From Cyclobacteriaceae bacterium (GTDB lineage: Bacteria; Bacteroidota; Bacteroidia; Cytophagales; Cyclobacteriaceae), in contig JAEUUD010000015.1 of assembly GCA_016787625.1 (NCBI GenBank), positions 1 to 34,685 on the forward strand: a DNA stretch of 34,685 nucleotides, in the 5' to 3' direction. A model generated the notes under the pieces. The model made no database searches, had not been told where the DNA came from, and saw nothing but the letters and a program-made list of their open reading frames with translations. The translations under genes were made by a program, and so were the position numbers. Numbering within the stretch: the stretch's first letter is position 1; each line of letters opens with the position of its first letter. Positions 7,909-17,419 of this stretch are shown in pieces.

Positions 7909-9264
7909 ATGACCATCCACGACTATCTCGCTTTTGTCAAACAACGCAATGCGCACGAGCCAGAGTTTCTCCAGGCTGTTGATGAAGTCATTCAATCGGT
8001 CATTCCGGTTTTGGACCGTCACGCTGAATACAGAAAGCTCAGGTTGTTTGAGCGGATGACAGAGCCAGAACGCCTCATTTCTTTCCGGGTCAACTGGATG
8101 GATGATCAGGGACAAGTGCAGGTCAATCGTGGATACCGGGTGCAGATGAACAGCGCAATAGGTCCCTACAAGGGAGGTCTCCGATTTCATCCTTCTGTCA
8201 CGCAAAGTGTTTTGAAGTTCCTCGCCTTTGAACAGGTTTTCAAGAACGCGCTGACCGGAGTCCCCATGGGTGGTGGTAAGGGTGGCAGCGATTTCGATCC
8301 TAAGGGAAAAAGTGAAAACGAGGTCATGAGATTCTGTCATGCATTCATGGGAGAGCTTGCCCGTCACATCGATCACCGTACAGATGTCCCCGCCGGAGAT
8401 ATTGGCGTGGGCGGAAGAGAAATCGGTTACTTGTTTGGCGCTTACAAGAAAATCAAGAATGAATTCACCGGTGTACTCACCGGTAAGGGAATCGGCTGGG
8501 GTGGAAGTCTCATTCGCACAGAAGCTACAGGCTATGGACTCATTTATTTTGCAGAGAACATGATGCAGCATGCCGGCTCTTCCCTGAAAGGAAAAGTTTG
8601 CCTCGTCTCAGGCTCCGGGAATGTATCCCAATACGCGATCGAGAAAATCATTCACCTCGGAGGCAAAGCGGTAACTGCTTCTGACTCCAACGGTTTTATC
8701 TATGACGAAAGTGGTATCACCGCAGAGAAACTTGAATTCCTCAAAGACCTGAAAAACAATCGGCGCGGCAGGATCAAAGAATATGCGGATAAATTCAAGG
8801 GCTCCGTTTACAAGGACATTGATGCCAAATCTGATCATAATCCTCTCTGGGCGTTGAAAGCGGATTGCGCATTTCCATGTGCCACACAAAATGAGGTGAA
8901 TGAAAAAGACTGCAAGAACCTCGTCAAGAATGGCGTCAAACTTCTTGCAGAAGGCGCCAACATGCCGACGACTCCCGAAGGCATCAATGTACTCATCGAC
9001 AACGGTGTCATGTACGCTCCTGGCAAGGCATCCAATGCTGGCGGTGTAGCAACCTCAGGTCTTGAGATGACACAAAACTACATGGGCAACAATTGGACGC
9101 GTGAGCAGGTTGACGAGAAACTTCATGGCATCATGAAGAGCATCCATGAAATCAGTCTGGCGGCGGCTAAAGAGTATGGCAAGCCGGGTAATTATATGGT
9201 GGGGGCCAACATTGCCGGCTTTGTCAAGGTCGCAAAAGCGATGCAGGCACAAGGCGTGATTTAG
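7909..9264 (+). CDS. gdhA: Glutamate dehydrogenase, NADP-specific type
   Basis: The predicted protein has 451 residues, the normal length for hexameric small glutamate dehydrogenases. It interconverts 2-oxoglutarate plus ammonium and glutamate in the cytosol. The substrate-binding segment GPYKGGLRFHP (85-95) and the catalytic lysine loop PMGGGKGGSDFDPKG (119-133, catalytic K124) are present. So are PAGDIGVGGREIGYLFG (161-177) and the Rossmann loop VSGSGNVSQYAIEK. The SGSGNV dinucleotide loop and overall layout fit the anabolic NADP-type enzyme rather than the NAD type. It stands alone behind its own promoter-like element and is followed by a strong hairpin at 9295-9317. Nothing in the sequence is truncated or unusual. 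Confidence 0.96.
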   Translation: MTIHDYLAFVKQRNAHEPEFLQAVDEVIQSVIPVLDRHAEYRKLRLFERMTEPERLISFRVNWMDDQGQVQVNRGYRVQMNSAIGPYKGGLRFHPSVTQSVLKFLAFEQVFKNALTGVPMGGGKGGSDFDPKGKSENEVMRFCHAFMGELARHIDHRTDVPAGDIGVGGREIGYLFGAYKKIKNEFTGVLTGKGIGWGGSLIRTEATGYGLIYFAENMMQHAGSSLKGKVCLVSGSGNVSQYAIEKIIHLGGKAVTASDSNGFIYDESGITAEKLEFLKDLKNNRRGRIKEYADKFKGSVYKDIDAKSDHNPLWALKADCAFPCATQNEVNEKDCKNLVKNGVKLLAEGANMPTTPEGINVLIDNGVMYAPGKASNAGGVATSGLEMTQNYMGNNWTREQVDEKLHGIMKSIHEISLAAAKEYGKPGNYMVGANIAGFVKVAKAMQAQGVI

Positions 9265-9294
9265 TCCATCAGTACTGAACCTTCTCTGTTGATT

Positions 9295-9317
9295 CTGCTG
9301 TTGTTCCGCAACAGCAG
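9295..9317 (+). terminator. Hairpin terminator after gdhA
   Basis: CTGCTGTTG (9295-9303) and CAACAGCAG (9309-9317) are perfect 9-bp arms around a TTCCG loop, followed by CAAGTTTTA. It starts 30 nt past the gdhA stop and ends 14 nt before the MATE start, so besides ending gdhA transcription it could sit in the leader of the MATE message. Confidence 0.6.
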
Positions 9318-9331
9318 CAAGTTTTATCCTC

Positions 9332-10678
9332 ATGGCCACTTCCGATCTTCGACTTGAAACCTCGTATCGCCAGATACTGGGAATGGCCATGCCCATTTCG
9401 CTTGCCCTCCTTGTCCCTCAGATCAACTTTATCACCAACAATATTTTCCTCAGCGGTCTTGGAGAGGTTGAGCTGGCCTGCGCAGGAATTACGGGTGTAT
9501 ACTATCTCATTTTTGCAGTCATTGGCAATGGCTTGAACAACGGTCTTCAGGCTCTAATCGCCAGAAGAGCAGGTCAAAATCTTCCGAAAGAAATTGGAAA
9601 GCTATTCTTTCACGGCGTCTGGATTGCGCTGGTTATTGCTTTTATCGGGATCCTGATCACTTATACCGTCGCTCCCTTCATTCTCAGGGCGGCCATCCAT
9701 GATCAACGTGTTGCTGAACTGGCCATTGACTTTCTCCTGATCCGCGTATGGGGACTGCCATTACTCTATCTGTACATCATGCGAAACGCCTTGCTCGTGG
9801 GCACCAACCAAACTAGATTTCTTGTTTGGGGAACACTCGCAGAAGCTGTAGTCAATATTGTACTTGACTACGCATTGATCTACGGTCACTTTGGCTTGCC
9901 CGCGATCGGCTTCAATGGCGCAGCCATAGCATCCATCATTGCTGAAGGCAGCGGTTTGCTTGTCATTTACATCGTCATCCATCTCAAGGGCATTCACCGT
10001 CAGTTTGCTTTCTTCGAGAAGCCCCTGTTCACCTCCGGAACCTTTAGACTCATCCTTGTTCAATCCGCTCCGCTCATTGTTCAGTTTGCCATCAGCATCA
10101 TCACCTGGGAGTTTTTCTACATCCTCGTCGAACATCACGGCGCCAGATCCCTGGCCATCTCGAATATCATGAGAAACATTTTCGGCGTGGCCGGAATCTT
10201 TTCCTGGTCATTTGCCGCAACAACCAATACGATGGTGAGCAACATCCTGGGGCAAGGGCGTACGGATGAAGTGATGCCTCTTGTCTACCGAATTGCCAGG
10301 ATCAGCTTTATGTTTTCTGCTGTGATCTTCGTTGTTCTGAATCTCTTTCCAACAGCCTTTCTCTCTTTCTATGGGCGCGATGAACAATTTATTGCTGAAG
10401 CCATTCCGGTGGTGCGAATCGTTTCTGTCGCCCTGATGATGATGTCATTTTCTGCCGTGTGGCTGAGCGCCGTGACAGGCACGGGCAACACAGTCGTAAA
10501 CCTCTCCATTGAGCTCGTCACCATCACACTGTACTGTATCTATGTGTACATCACCCTCGAGCACCTGAATCTTCCCATCACCTGGGGGTGGTTAAGCGAG
10601 TGGGTATACTGGATGAGCATGTTCACCTGTGCATTCTTCTATCTCCGTTCCGGTCGCTGGAAAGGAAAAACGATTTGA
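9332..10678 (+). CDS. MATE family multidrug/cation efflux transporter
   Basis: A 448-residue polytopic inner-membrane protein with about 12 hydrophobic helices in two similar halves, as in the MATE (MatE/NorM) fold. The first helix region reads ILGMAMPISLALLVPQINF, with the conserved Pro of family helix 1, and the second half has the equivalent LVQSAPLIVQFAISIITWEF. MATE carriers expel cationic or aromatic compounds in exchange for Na+ or H+. The substrate here cannot be read from sequence. The ATG at 9332 is the first in frame and gives a short polar N-terminus. It converges with the beta-lactamase-like gene with 6 nt between stop codons. Confidence 0.9.
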   Translation: MATSDLRLETSYRQILGMAMPISLALLVPQINFITNNIFLSGLGEVELACAGITGVYYLIFAVIGNGLNNGLQALIARRAGQNLPKEIGKLFFHGVWIALVIAFIGILITYTVAPFILRAAIHDQRVAELAIDFLLIRVWGLPLLYLYIMRNALLVGTNQTRFLVWGTLAEAVVNIVLDYALIYGHFGLPAIGFNGAAIASIIAEGSGLLVIYIVIHLKGIHRQFAFFEKPLFTSGTFRLILVQSAPLIVQFAISIITWEFFYILVEHHGARSLAISNIMRNIFGVAGIFSWSFAATTNTMVSNILGQGRTDEVMPLVYRIARISFMFSAVIFVVLNLFPTAFLSFYGRDEQFIAEAIPVVRIVSVALMMMSFSAVWLSAVTGTGNTVVNLSIELVTITLYCIYVYITLEHLNLPITWGWLSEWVYWMSMFTCAFFYLRSGRWKGKTI

Positions 10679-10684
10679 GTCATC

Positions 10685-11710
<1,026 letters not shown>

Positions 11711-11725
11711 AGTTGGTTGAGTGGT

Positions 11726-11740
11726 CTATCGAAAAGATAG
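11726..11740 (-). promoter_or_regulatory. Possible promoter and small palindrome ahead of the beta-lactamase-like gene
   Basis: On the minus strand TATCTTTT (11739-11732) fits TAnnTTTG in 7 of 8 positions, 21 nt before the start codon. It is embedded in an inverted repeat, CTATC (11726-11730) with GATAG (11736-11740). Either could be chance. Confidence 0.3.
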
Positions 11741-11787
11741 CTGGAAAAGCACGGAGAAAAAACTGATTCAACCCGTGAAATGTTTGT

Positions 11788-11795
11788 TAAATTTG
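11788..11795 (+). promoter_or_regulatory. -7 promoter element TAAATTTG for the TPM gene pair
   Basis: An exact match to TAnnTTTG ends 16 nt before the ATG at 11812, in the 101-nt divergent gap shared with the beta-lactamase-like gene. Confidence 0.5.
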
Positions 11796-11811
11796 TTCCT
11801 GCCCACCGCCT

Positions 11812-12465
11812 ATGTCCATTAAGAATCGATTTACACAGCAGGAGTTTGATCGCATCAAGGCTGCTGTCAAGAAAGCTGAGGATAAAATCTCAGGAGAAAT
11901 TGTTCCTGTCTTTGTCGAACGAAGCGGCTTTTATACCATCGCCAACTACAGGGGCGCTATGTTAATGGCCGCCGCCGCCTTTATCTCTATCATTATTTTT
12001 GACCGGTATGTGCCTTCATTGGCGATTCTTGACCCGATGTTCATGTTTTTTATTGTGACCATCGGTGGACTTCTTGGTGGAATACTCACACACAGCCTGC
12101 CTGCGCTCAAGCGCATGTTGATCAGTCGCAATCACCTCGACCAGGCGACAAAGAAGCGAGCAGAAACGGCCTTTCTGGAAGAAGAGGTTTTCAACACACG
12201 GCACCGAACGGGAATACTGATCTTTATTTCCTTTTTCGAACATGAAGTCATCGTGCTGGCTGACCGCGGCATCAGTAAGGTCGTTGACCAGAAGGAATGG
12301 GACGACCTTGTGCAGCGGATCATCGAACAGATTCGCCTTGGAAGGGTCACGGAGGGTATTGAAGAATCGATTCTCCGCTGTGGAGAAATTCTGTTGGAAA
12401 AAGGGTTCGTTAAAACCCAGGACGACATCAACGAATTGCGTGATGACTTGCGCACAGAGGATTAA
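11812..12465 (+). CDS. Membrane protein with TPM domain
   Basis: A 217-residue protein with a TPM (TLP18.3/Psb32/MOLO-1) domain split around a central hydrophobic hairpin. The N-terminal part (TQQEFDRIKAAVKKAEDKISGEIVPVFVE) has the start of the TPM fold. About residues 46-96 form two membrane helices. The C-terminal part (HRTGILIFISFFEHEVIVLADRGI, then KEWDDLVQRIIEQIRLG) completes the fold. Family members are membrane-anchored and some show acid phosphatase activity; the role in bacteria is not settled. It lies 25 nt upstream of the second TPM protein, the usual pairing. LemA, which commonly precedes such pairs, is absent here because the upstream gene is on the other strand. Confidence 0.85.
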   Translation: MSIKNRFTQQEFDRIKAAVKKAEDKISGEIVPVFVERSGFYTIANYRGAMLMAAAAFISIIIFDRYVPSLAILDPMFMFFIVTIGGLLGGILTHSLPALKRMLISRNHLDQATKKRAETAFLEEEVFNTRHRTGILIFISFFEHEVIVLADRGISKVVDQKEWDDLVQRIIEQIRLGRVTEGIEESILRCGEILLEKGFVKTQDDINELRDDLRTED

Positions 12466-12490
12466 CCTTCCGTTTTCATCAGCCTATTCG

Positions 12491-13225
12491 ATGTTTATTC
12501 GTTGCTCCATTCTTATTATGTTGATCGGGTGCTCCCTTGTGGAGTCCATGGCTCAGAAACAAGTTCCGGCGCTTGCAAACCGGCGGGTCCATGATGAAGC
12601 GCAGGTGTTGTCGGCACAGACTATCTCATTTCTTGAGCAATCCCTTCGACAATTTGAAGATTCTACCTCCAACCAGATCGCCATCCTCACTGTGAATTCA
12701 CTGGAGGGTGAGTCGATTGACCAGTTTGGCATCCGTGTAGCAGAAGCATGGAAACTTGGGACAAAGGATAAAGACAACGGTGTTATACTCCTCATTGCTA
12801 TTGAGGACAGAAAGATGCGCATTGAAGTAGGTCAGGGACTTGAAGGCCCGTTGCCAGATGCTATTTGCAACCGCATCATTCGGAATGAAATGGCGCCGTC
12901 TTTCCGGCGCGGAGATTACGACACGGGTGTTGTTGCCGCAATCGATGCCATCCATCAGGCGATCAAGGGTGAGTATAAGGGAACAGGGCCCAAGCATAGG
13001 AAAAAGGGAATGCCGGTAGGATTCATTGTCCTGATTCTTATCATCATCCTGGCAATGCGGGGCGGAAACAGACGTCGTGGCGGTGGATTGTCTGCCGGAA
13101 CAGGATGGATCATTGGCAGTGCGCTGGGCAGTATGGGTCGCAGCGGTGGTGGAGGTTGGGGAGGTGGCGGTTTCTCCGGGGGTGGTGGAAGCTTTGGTGG
13201 TGGGGGCAGCAGCGGAAGCTGGTAG
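12491..13225 (+). CDS. YgcG-type TPM domain protein with Gly-rich tail
   Basis: Starting at the ATG at 12491, 25 nt after the previous stop, gives 244 residues. Layout: signal peptide (about 1-21; CSLVESMAQ could also be read loosely as lipobox-like, but the +1 Cys context is poor); a TPM domain (about 28-160) with VHDEAQVLSAQTISFLEQSL, NQIAILTVNSLEG, KDNGVILLIAIEDRKMRIEVGQGLEG split over the core; a transmembrane helix (about 174-192); and a C-terminal Gly/Ser tail ending SGSW. This is the standard YgcG/TPM architecture. The domain likely faces the periplasm. The in-frame ATG at 12242 is inside the previous gene and is not used. Confidence 0.85.
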   Translation: MFIRCSILIMLIGCSLVESMAQKQVPALANRRVHDEAQVLSAQTISFLEQSLRQFEDSTSNQIAILTVNSLEGESIDQFGIRVAEAWKLGTKDKDNGVILLIAIEDRKMRIEVGQGLEGPLPDAICNRIIRNEMAPSFRRGDYDTGVVAAIDAIHQAIKGEYKGTGPKHRKKGMPVGFIVLILIIILAMRGGNRRRGGGLSAGTGWIIGSALGSMGRSGGGGWGGGGFSGGGGSFGGGGSSGSW

Positions 13226-13286
13226 ATCGCACAACAAAAAAACTCAACCACGGCCGGGGCCTCGCTCCTGTCCTGCTGTCCTTATA

Positions 13287-13301
13287 GTGTTAGGGAAACA
13301 C
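13287..13301 (+). terminator. Possible weak hairpin after the TPM pair
   Basis: GTGTT (13287-13291) and AACAC (13297-13301) form a 5-bp stem with an AGGGA loop, 61 nt past the TPM stop and ahead of glyA. A GGCC-GG-GGCC palindrome lies slightly upstream near 13252. No T-run follows; low confidence. Confidence 0.25.
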
Positions 13302-13362
13302 CTGACTACCTCCTATTTTTGGCACTCCAAAAGATTGATATCACCGTTTCTTCAGAAATCCA

Positions 13363-13371
13363 TAACCTTTG
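13363..13371 (+). promoter_or_regulatory. Promoter-like TAACCTTTG abutting the glyA start
   Basis: TAACCTTTG resembles TAnnTTTG with one extra spacer base and ends 3 nt before the ATG at 13375. If used, transcription would begin at or next to the start codon. It also argues against the TTG at 13369, which lies inside the element. Confidence 0.4.
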
Positions 13372-13374
13372 GTC

Positions 13375-14646
13375 ATGAAAAAAGACAAACTGGTTTTTGA
13401 CCTTATCGAAAAAGAAAAGCATCGCCAGCAGAGCGGAATCGAACTGATTGCATCTGAAAATTTTGTTTCTGTACAGGTCATGAAAGCCCAGGGAACTGTA
13501 CTGACCAACAAGTACGCAGAAGGACTCCCCGGAAAAAGGTACTATGGCGGTTGCGAAGTTGTCGATGAAATCGAACAGATCGCCATCGATCGTATTAAGA
13601 AACTCTTTGGCGCCAGCTGGGCCAATGTGCAACCCCACTCTGGCGCTCAGGCAAATGCAGCTGTCATGCTTGCTTGCCTCAAACCTGGCGATAAGATCCT
13701 TGGATTTGACCTTTCACATGGGGGCCATCTTACTCATGGGTCACCTGTGAATTTTTCCGGCAAGCTTTATCAGCCATCTTTCTACGGCGTTGAAGAAGCT
13801 ACAGGCCTTATTGATTTCGACAAGGTGATGGAAACAGCGAAACGTGAAAAGCCCAAAATGATTATTTGTGGCGCGAGTGCCTACAGCCGCGACTGGGATT
13901 ACAAAAAGCTTCGCGCTGCCGCTGATGCCGTGGGTGCCTTGCTCATGGCCGATATTTCGCACCCAGCCGGTCTCATCGCCCGTGGTTTGCTGGCTGACCC
14001 TATGCAACATTGTCACATCGTGACGACTACAACACACAAGACCCTTCGTGGCCCCCGCGGCGGATTAATCATGGTGGGAAATAATTTCGACAATCCCTGG
14101 GGCTTAAAGACGCCAAAAGGTGAGTTGCGAAAGATCGCTTCTGTGCTCGACTCAGGGGTTTTCCCAGGAACACAAGGCGGTCCACTCGAGCATGTCATTG
14201 CTGCCAAAGCCGTCGCCTTTGAGGAGGCGCTTAGCGATGACTATATGAAATACATCGTGCAGGTGGCCAAGAATGCAAAAGCCATGGCCGACGCCTTTAT
14301 GAAGAAAGGTTACAAGATTATCTCCGGGGGTACCGACAACCACCTCATGTTGATCGACCTGAGATCTAAAAACCTGACCGGAAAGATTGCTGAAGAGACT
14401 TTGATCAAAGCGGACATTACCATCAACAAGAACATGGTTCCATTTGATTCCCAGTCACCCATGGTAACATCGGGCATGCGGATCGGCACACCTGCAGTCA
14501 CCTCTCGCGGGATGAAAGAAAAAGACGTTGTTCAGGTAGTGGAACTTATTGATCTCGCCCTGAAAAAACCTGGTGATGAAAAGAACCTGAAAGCCGTCAA
14601 GAAGAAAGTGAATTCCTTCATGAAGAAATTTCCGCTCTACGCCTAG
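13375..14646 (+). CDS. glyA: Serine hydroxymethyltransferase
   Basis: The predicted protein has 423 residues, normal length. It converts serine and tetrahydrofolate to glycine and methylenetetrahydrofolate, the main one-carbon source, in the cytosol. Visible signatures: IELIASENF (22-30), [15 protein letters not shown] (45-59), [13 protein letters not shown] (86-98), the HGGHLTHG segment (115-122), [11 protein letters not shown] (192-202), and the PLP lysine in [14 protein letters not shown] (K222). The start was set at ATG 13375; a TTG two codons upstream overlaps the promoter-like element. tatC follows after 30 nt and rpiB after that, all on the same strand, so the three are likely co-transcribed. 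Confidence 0.97.
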   Translation: MKKDKLVFDLIEKEKHRQQSGIELIASENFVSVQVMKAQGTVLTNKYAEGLPGKRYYGGCEVVDEIEQIAIDRIKKLFGASWANVQPHSGAQANAAVMLACLKPGDKILGFDLSHGGHLTHGSPVNFSGKLYQPSFYGVEEATGLIDFDKVMETAKREKPKMIICGASAYSRDWDYKKLRAAADAVGALLMADISHPAGLIARGLLADPMQHCHIVTTTTHKTLRGPRGGLIMVGNNFDNPWGLKTPKGELRKIASVLDSGVFPGTQGGPLEHVIAAKAVAFEEALSDDYMKYIVQVAKNAKAMADAFMKKGYKIISGGTDNHLMLIDLRSKNLTGKIAEETLIKADITINKNMVPFDSQSPMVTSGMRIGTPAVTSRGMKEKDVVQVVELIDLALKKPGDEKNLKAVKKKVNSFMKKFPLYA

Positions 14647-14676
14647 TCGTCCCTGCGTTTATCCACTCTGCCTGAA

Positions 14677-15516
14677 ATGAGCGAAGAAAAAGAAATGTCA
14701 TTCCTGGACCACCTGGAAGAACTCAGGTGGCATCTTGTGAGGTCGGCTTTTGCCATTATCATTTTCATGATCCTGGCATTCATTTATACTCCCTGGATAT
14801 TCACCAACATTATTTTTGCGCCCGCACATGTCGACTTCCCGACTTTCAAATGGTTATGCAAGCTCGGTGAATTGACAGGTGCTGAAGAGGCACTTTGCGC
14901 CAAGCCTTTCCCTTTCAAAATACAGAGCCGTTACATGACGGGTCAGTTTACCATGCAGTTCCTGGCTGCCTTTGTCATCGGTTTTATTGCCGCTTTCCCG
15001 TACGTTTTTTGGGAAATCTGGCGGTTTATCAAGCCCGGGCTCCACATGAATGAAATGAAGAATTCGAGGGGCGCTGTCTTTGCCGTCTCTTTTCTGTTTA
15101 TGCTCGGCGTTTCTTTTGGATACTTTGTTTTATGTCCAATGATGACCTGGTTCTTTTCGTCTTATTCCATCAGTCCTGATATCGTCAACGAATTTGACAT
15201 CACATCATACGTATCGACCTTCATCGCCCTGGTCTTTGGAAGCGGACTCCTGTTTCAACTCCCGGTGGTCGTCTATTTTCTGACGAAGATCGGTATCCTC
15301 ACCCCTTCTTTCATGAGGACCTACCGAAGGCACGCATATGTTATCATCCTGATTGTTGGAGCCATTGTGACCCCACCCGATCCGCTCAGTCAAATGCTCA
15401 TCTCCCTTCCATTGTTTCTCCTCTATGAAATCAGTATTTTCATTTCCGTTTATGTTGCACGGAAAAAAAGAAAGGAAGAAGAGCAAATGGCCAAAACAGA
15501 TGAGATGACCGCATGA
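14677..15516 (+). CDS. tatC: Sec-independent protein translocase subunit TatC
   Basis: The predicted protein has 279 residues with six membrane segments. It is the receptor core of the twin-arginine translocase. The N-terminal FLDHLEELR (9-17) is the conserved cytoplasmic segment contacting twin-arginine signals. AAFPYVFWEIWRFIKPGL (about 105-122) matches the conserved region after helix 2, and GAIVTPPDPLSQ near the C-terminus is also characteristic. The first periplasmic loop is long (about residues 48-90) and holds two cysteines (C61, C74) that could form a disulphide. The C-terminus is a charged cytoplasmic tail. No tatA/B gene is in the window. It overlaps rpiB by 4 nt (ATGA), indicating translational coupling. 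Confidence 0.96.
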   Translation: MSEEKEMSFLDHLEELRWHLVRSAFAIIIFMILAFIYTPWIFTNIIFAPAHVDFPTFKWLCKLGELTGAEEALCAKPFPFKIQSRYMTGQFTMQFLAAFVIGFIAAFPYVFWEIWRFIKPGLHMNEMKNSRGAVFAVSFLFMLGVSFGYFVLCPMMTWFFSSYSISPDIVNEFDITSYVSTFIALVFGSGLLFQLPVVVYFLTKIGILTPSFMRTYRRHAYVIILIVGAIVTPPDPLSQMLISLPLFLLYEISIFISVYVARKKRKEEEQMAKTDEMTA

Positions 15517-15947
15517 TGCAGAAAATCGCCATTGGTGCAGATCATGCAGGCTTTAGCCTCAAAGAGCAGTTAAAGGACTGGCTTGAAAAAAACGGCCACG
15601 TGATTCACGATTATGGAACGTACAGCAGCGAGTCAGCTGACTACCCGGACTTTGCTCATCCTGTTGCCCTCGCCGTTGAAGGACATGAGTACGATCTTGG
15701 ACTTTTAGTGTGTGGAAGTGGCAATGGTGTCGCCATGACAGCCAACAAGCATCAGGGAATTCGCGCGGCGATTTGTTGGAATGAAGAGCTCGCCGCACTT
15801 GCCCGTGAACACAATGACGCCAACATTCTTTGTTTACCTGCGCGGTTTATTTCTTCGGAAGAAGCCATTCGTATTCTTGACCGCTTTCTTCACTCAAGCT
15901 TTGAGGGCGGCCGCCACGCGCGTCGGGTCGGAAAGATTGGTTGCTAA
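15513..15947 (+). CDS. rpiB: Ribose 5-phosphate isomerase B
   Basis: The predicted protein has 144 residues, the usual length of the RpiB/LacAB family. It interconverts ribose 5-phosphate and ribulose 5-phosphate. IAIGADHAGFSLKEQL (5-20) carries the substrate-binding Asp-His pair. LLVCGSGNGVAMTANKHQGIR contains the catalytic Cys of the CGSGNG loop and the phosphate-binding region. The NDANILCLPARF strand and the C-terminal GGRHARRVGKI with phosphate-contacting basic residues are intact. The start overlaps the tatC stop (ATGATG at 15513-15518; 15516 is an alternative). The 3' end overlaps the convergent membrane protein gene by 4 nt. Confidence 0.95.
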   Translation: MMQKIAIGADHAGFSLKEQLKDWLEKNGHVIHDYGTYSSESADYPDFAHPVALAVEGHEYDLGLLVCGSGNGVAMTANKHQGIRAAICWNEELAALAREHNDANILCLPARFISSEEAIRILDRFLHSSFEGGRHARRVGKIGC

Positions 15948-17332
15948 TTTCTGAAATAGAACACCCCACTACGGGAATACCTGGATTTCACTGCAGGAAT
16001 ACGGCTCAAAACCGGATCCACAAGATTTAGCTCGTCAATGATGACTTCCGGTGGATCCTCCACAAATGCATCATTGATCTTCACAAGGTTTTCATAGTAC
16101 TCAGGCTGCTCGAAATATGATCTCGACAGTTCCCAATCCAGAAAGCTACCTCCTAGGCTATTGCTTTTGTAGATGGCCCAGTCTTCACCAATAATCATCA
16201 CGCGCTTGTCCTTGATCTCTTCATACCGCGAAGCCTGAGGAAATAGAGCACGGTAATCAACATTTGTGATCCAGTTCTGTCTTGATCCCAACTGAACAAC
16301 CAGGATGCCGGATATAAACATCCACAACATGAATTCTGCTATCCACTTCCTTCGAATGAGCAGCAGGTAATGACTGATGAGGTAGGCTATCGGTGGTAGA
16401 AAAGTCATTAGGCTGTGCGGGGTAACTTTTGGTGTTACGACCAATTCGATCATCGCCAAAAAGAGCCATAGAAAGAGCACTTGAAAAATCTGTGACTGAT
16501 ACCTTGTAAATCTCGCCTCCCGTGTTAGCATGAATAGGGAGATTACAAAATACACCGCCGGCACAGCACCGAGGTACATCAGGGATTTGAAGCTCATCAG
16601 GTTGACACTGCCTTGGGTCAAATTGGCTCCATAAAAATTAGTAAGAAGGTCATGGCTGTGCCCATAGAAATAGTAAAGCGTAAGGACGATTCCATGCGGA
16701 AGTCCATAGCCCATCAGCAATAGCAGAATCTTTCTTGGTGTGGTTCCCGCATACACAATGAGCACCAGGATGGTGCCGATGAGAAAAATCGTATAGGAGA
16801 AAATGATAAGCGAGGCGAGTCCCAGAAAGATTCCAAGGTTCAAGACCACGGAATCGCGGTCAATTCGAAACTCGATCTCCTTGAAAATGTTGTTAAGCGC
16901 GAGAAGCAAAAGCGTTGATGCCATGAGCTCCGGTGTGAGTGCGATCAGATCAAAGGAGAAAAGACTTAGAAAGGCAAACAAAAGTGAGGGCACATAGGTG
17001 TTCTCAGCGTAGGCCTTATTGTTGATGAGCAGGATCGCGAAATAAGATGCCTGGAAAAATAGGATGATCAGGGCGAGAATGTGACGTGCCAAAATGGATC
17101 GACCCAGGAAGAAATTCATAAACCCGTCGATAACAGCCAGTAGTGGTGGTGTGCGGTCGATGATATCGACATACATGATCTTATTACCAACCCTTTCGCC
17201 AAGTACGAGGTCCTTGAGCTCTTGTGTTGTTGGTGCAGGCAGATCAATCAACACTGGCAAGGAAGCCAAGGCCAACAGAAGCAGGATGGTGATGAGGCGG
17301 TACGGGTCGTTGATGCGGAAATACCTGAGCAC
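15944..17332 (-). CDS. Polytopic membrane protein of unknown function
   Basis: The predicted protein has 462 residues from a GTG start at 17332, giving MLRYFRINDPYRLITILLLL; no upstream ATG in frame fits better. About ten or eleven hydrophobic helices occupy residues 12-360. A soluble C-terminal part of about 100 residues (YEEIKDKRVMIIGEDWAIY, then PPEVIIDELNLVDPVL) follows. The N-terminal pattern, with a polar loop carrying VDIIDRTPPLLAVIDGF after helix 1 and FFLGRSILARH at the next helix, recalls glycosyltransferase family 39/GT-C-like envelope proteins and Bacteroidota DUF6427-type proteins, but I cannot assign either firmly. It is monocistronic, convergent with rpiB and divergent from rbfA. 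Confidence 0.7.
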   Translation of the reverse strand: MLRYFRINDPYRLITILLLLALASLPVLIDLPAPTTQELKDLVLGERVGNKIMYVDIIDRTPPLLAVIDGFMNFFLGRSILARHILALIILFFQASYFAILLINNKAYAENTYVPSLLFAFLSLFSFDLIALTPELMASTLLLLALNNIFKEIEFRIDRDSVVLNLGIFLGLASLIIFSYTIFLIGTILVLIVYAGTTPRKILLLLMGYGLPHGIVLTLYYFYGHSHDLLTNFYGANLTQGSVNLMSFKSLMYLGAVPAVYFVISLFMLTREARFTRYQSQIFQVLFLWLFLAMIELVVTPKVTPHSLMTFLPPIAYLISHYLLLIRRKWIAEFMLWMFISGILVVQLGSRQNWITNVDYRALFPQASRYEEIKDKRVMIIGEDWAIYKSNSLGGSFLDWELSRSYFEQPEYYENLVKINDAFVEDPPEVIIDELNLVDPVLSRIPAVKSRYSRSGVFYFRN

Positions 17333-17407
17333 TTGATCTGTTTACCTGCAAATAACCGAAAAAATGTGAAGGCCTTTGCTTTGAGGTCAAATCAACCTTG
17401 CCTTTCC

Positions 17408-17415
17408 TATCTTTA
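17408..17415 (+). promoter_or_regulatory. -7-like element TATCTTTA abutting the rbfA start
   Basis: TATCTTTA matches TAnnTTTG except the last base and ends 4 nt before the ATG at 17420. The 4-nt spacing is the same as seen at 32373 and 34223, pointing to a leaderless or nearly leaderless rbfA message. Confidence 0.45.
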
Positions 17416-17419
17416 CTCC

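Noticed and set aside
7732-8571. 279-residue open frame on the minus strand across the gdhA 5' half
   Set aside because: It lies antisense to a complete, motif-verified gdhA gene and shows no domain-like pattern; a shadow of codon bias.
12698-13251. Pro-rich and Thr/Ser-rich open frames antisense to the second TPM gene
   Set aside because: They are the complement of the Gly-rich tail codons (GGN gives NCC), which produces artificial Pro/Thr runs.
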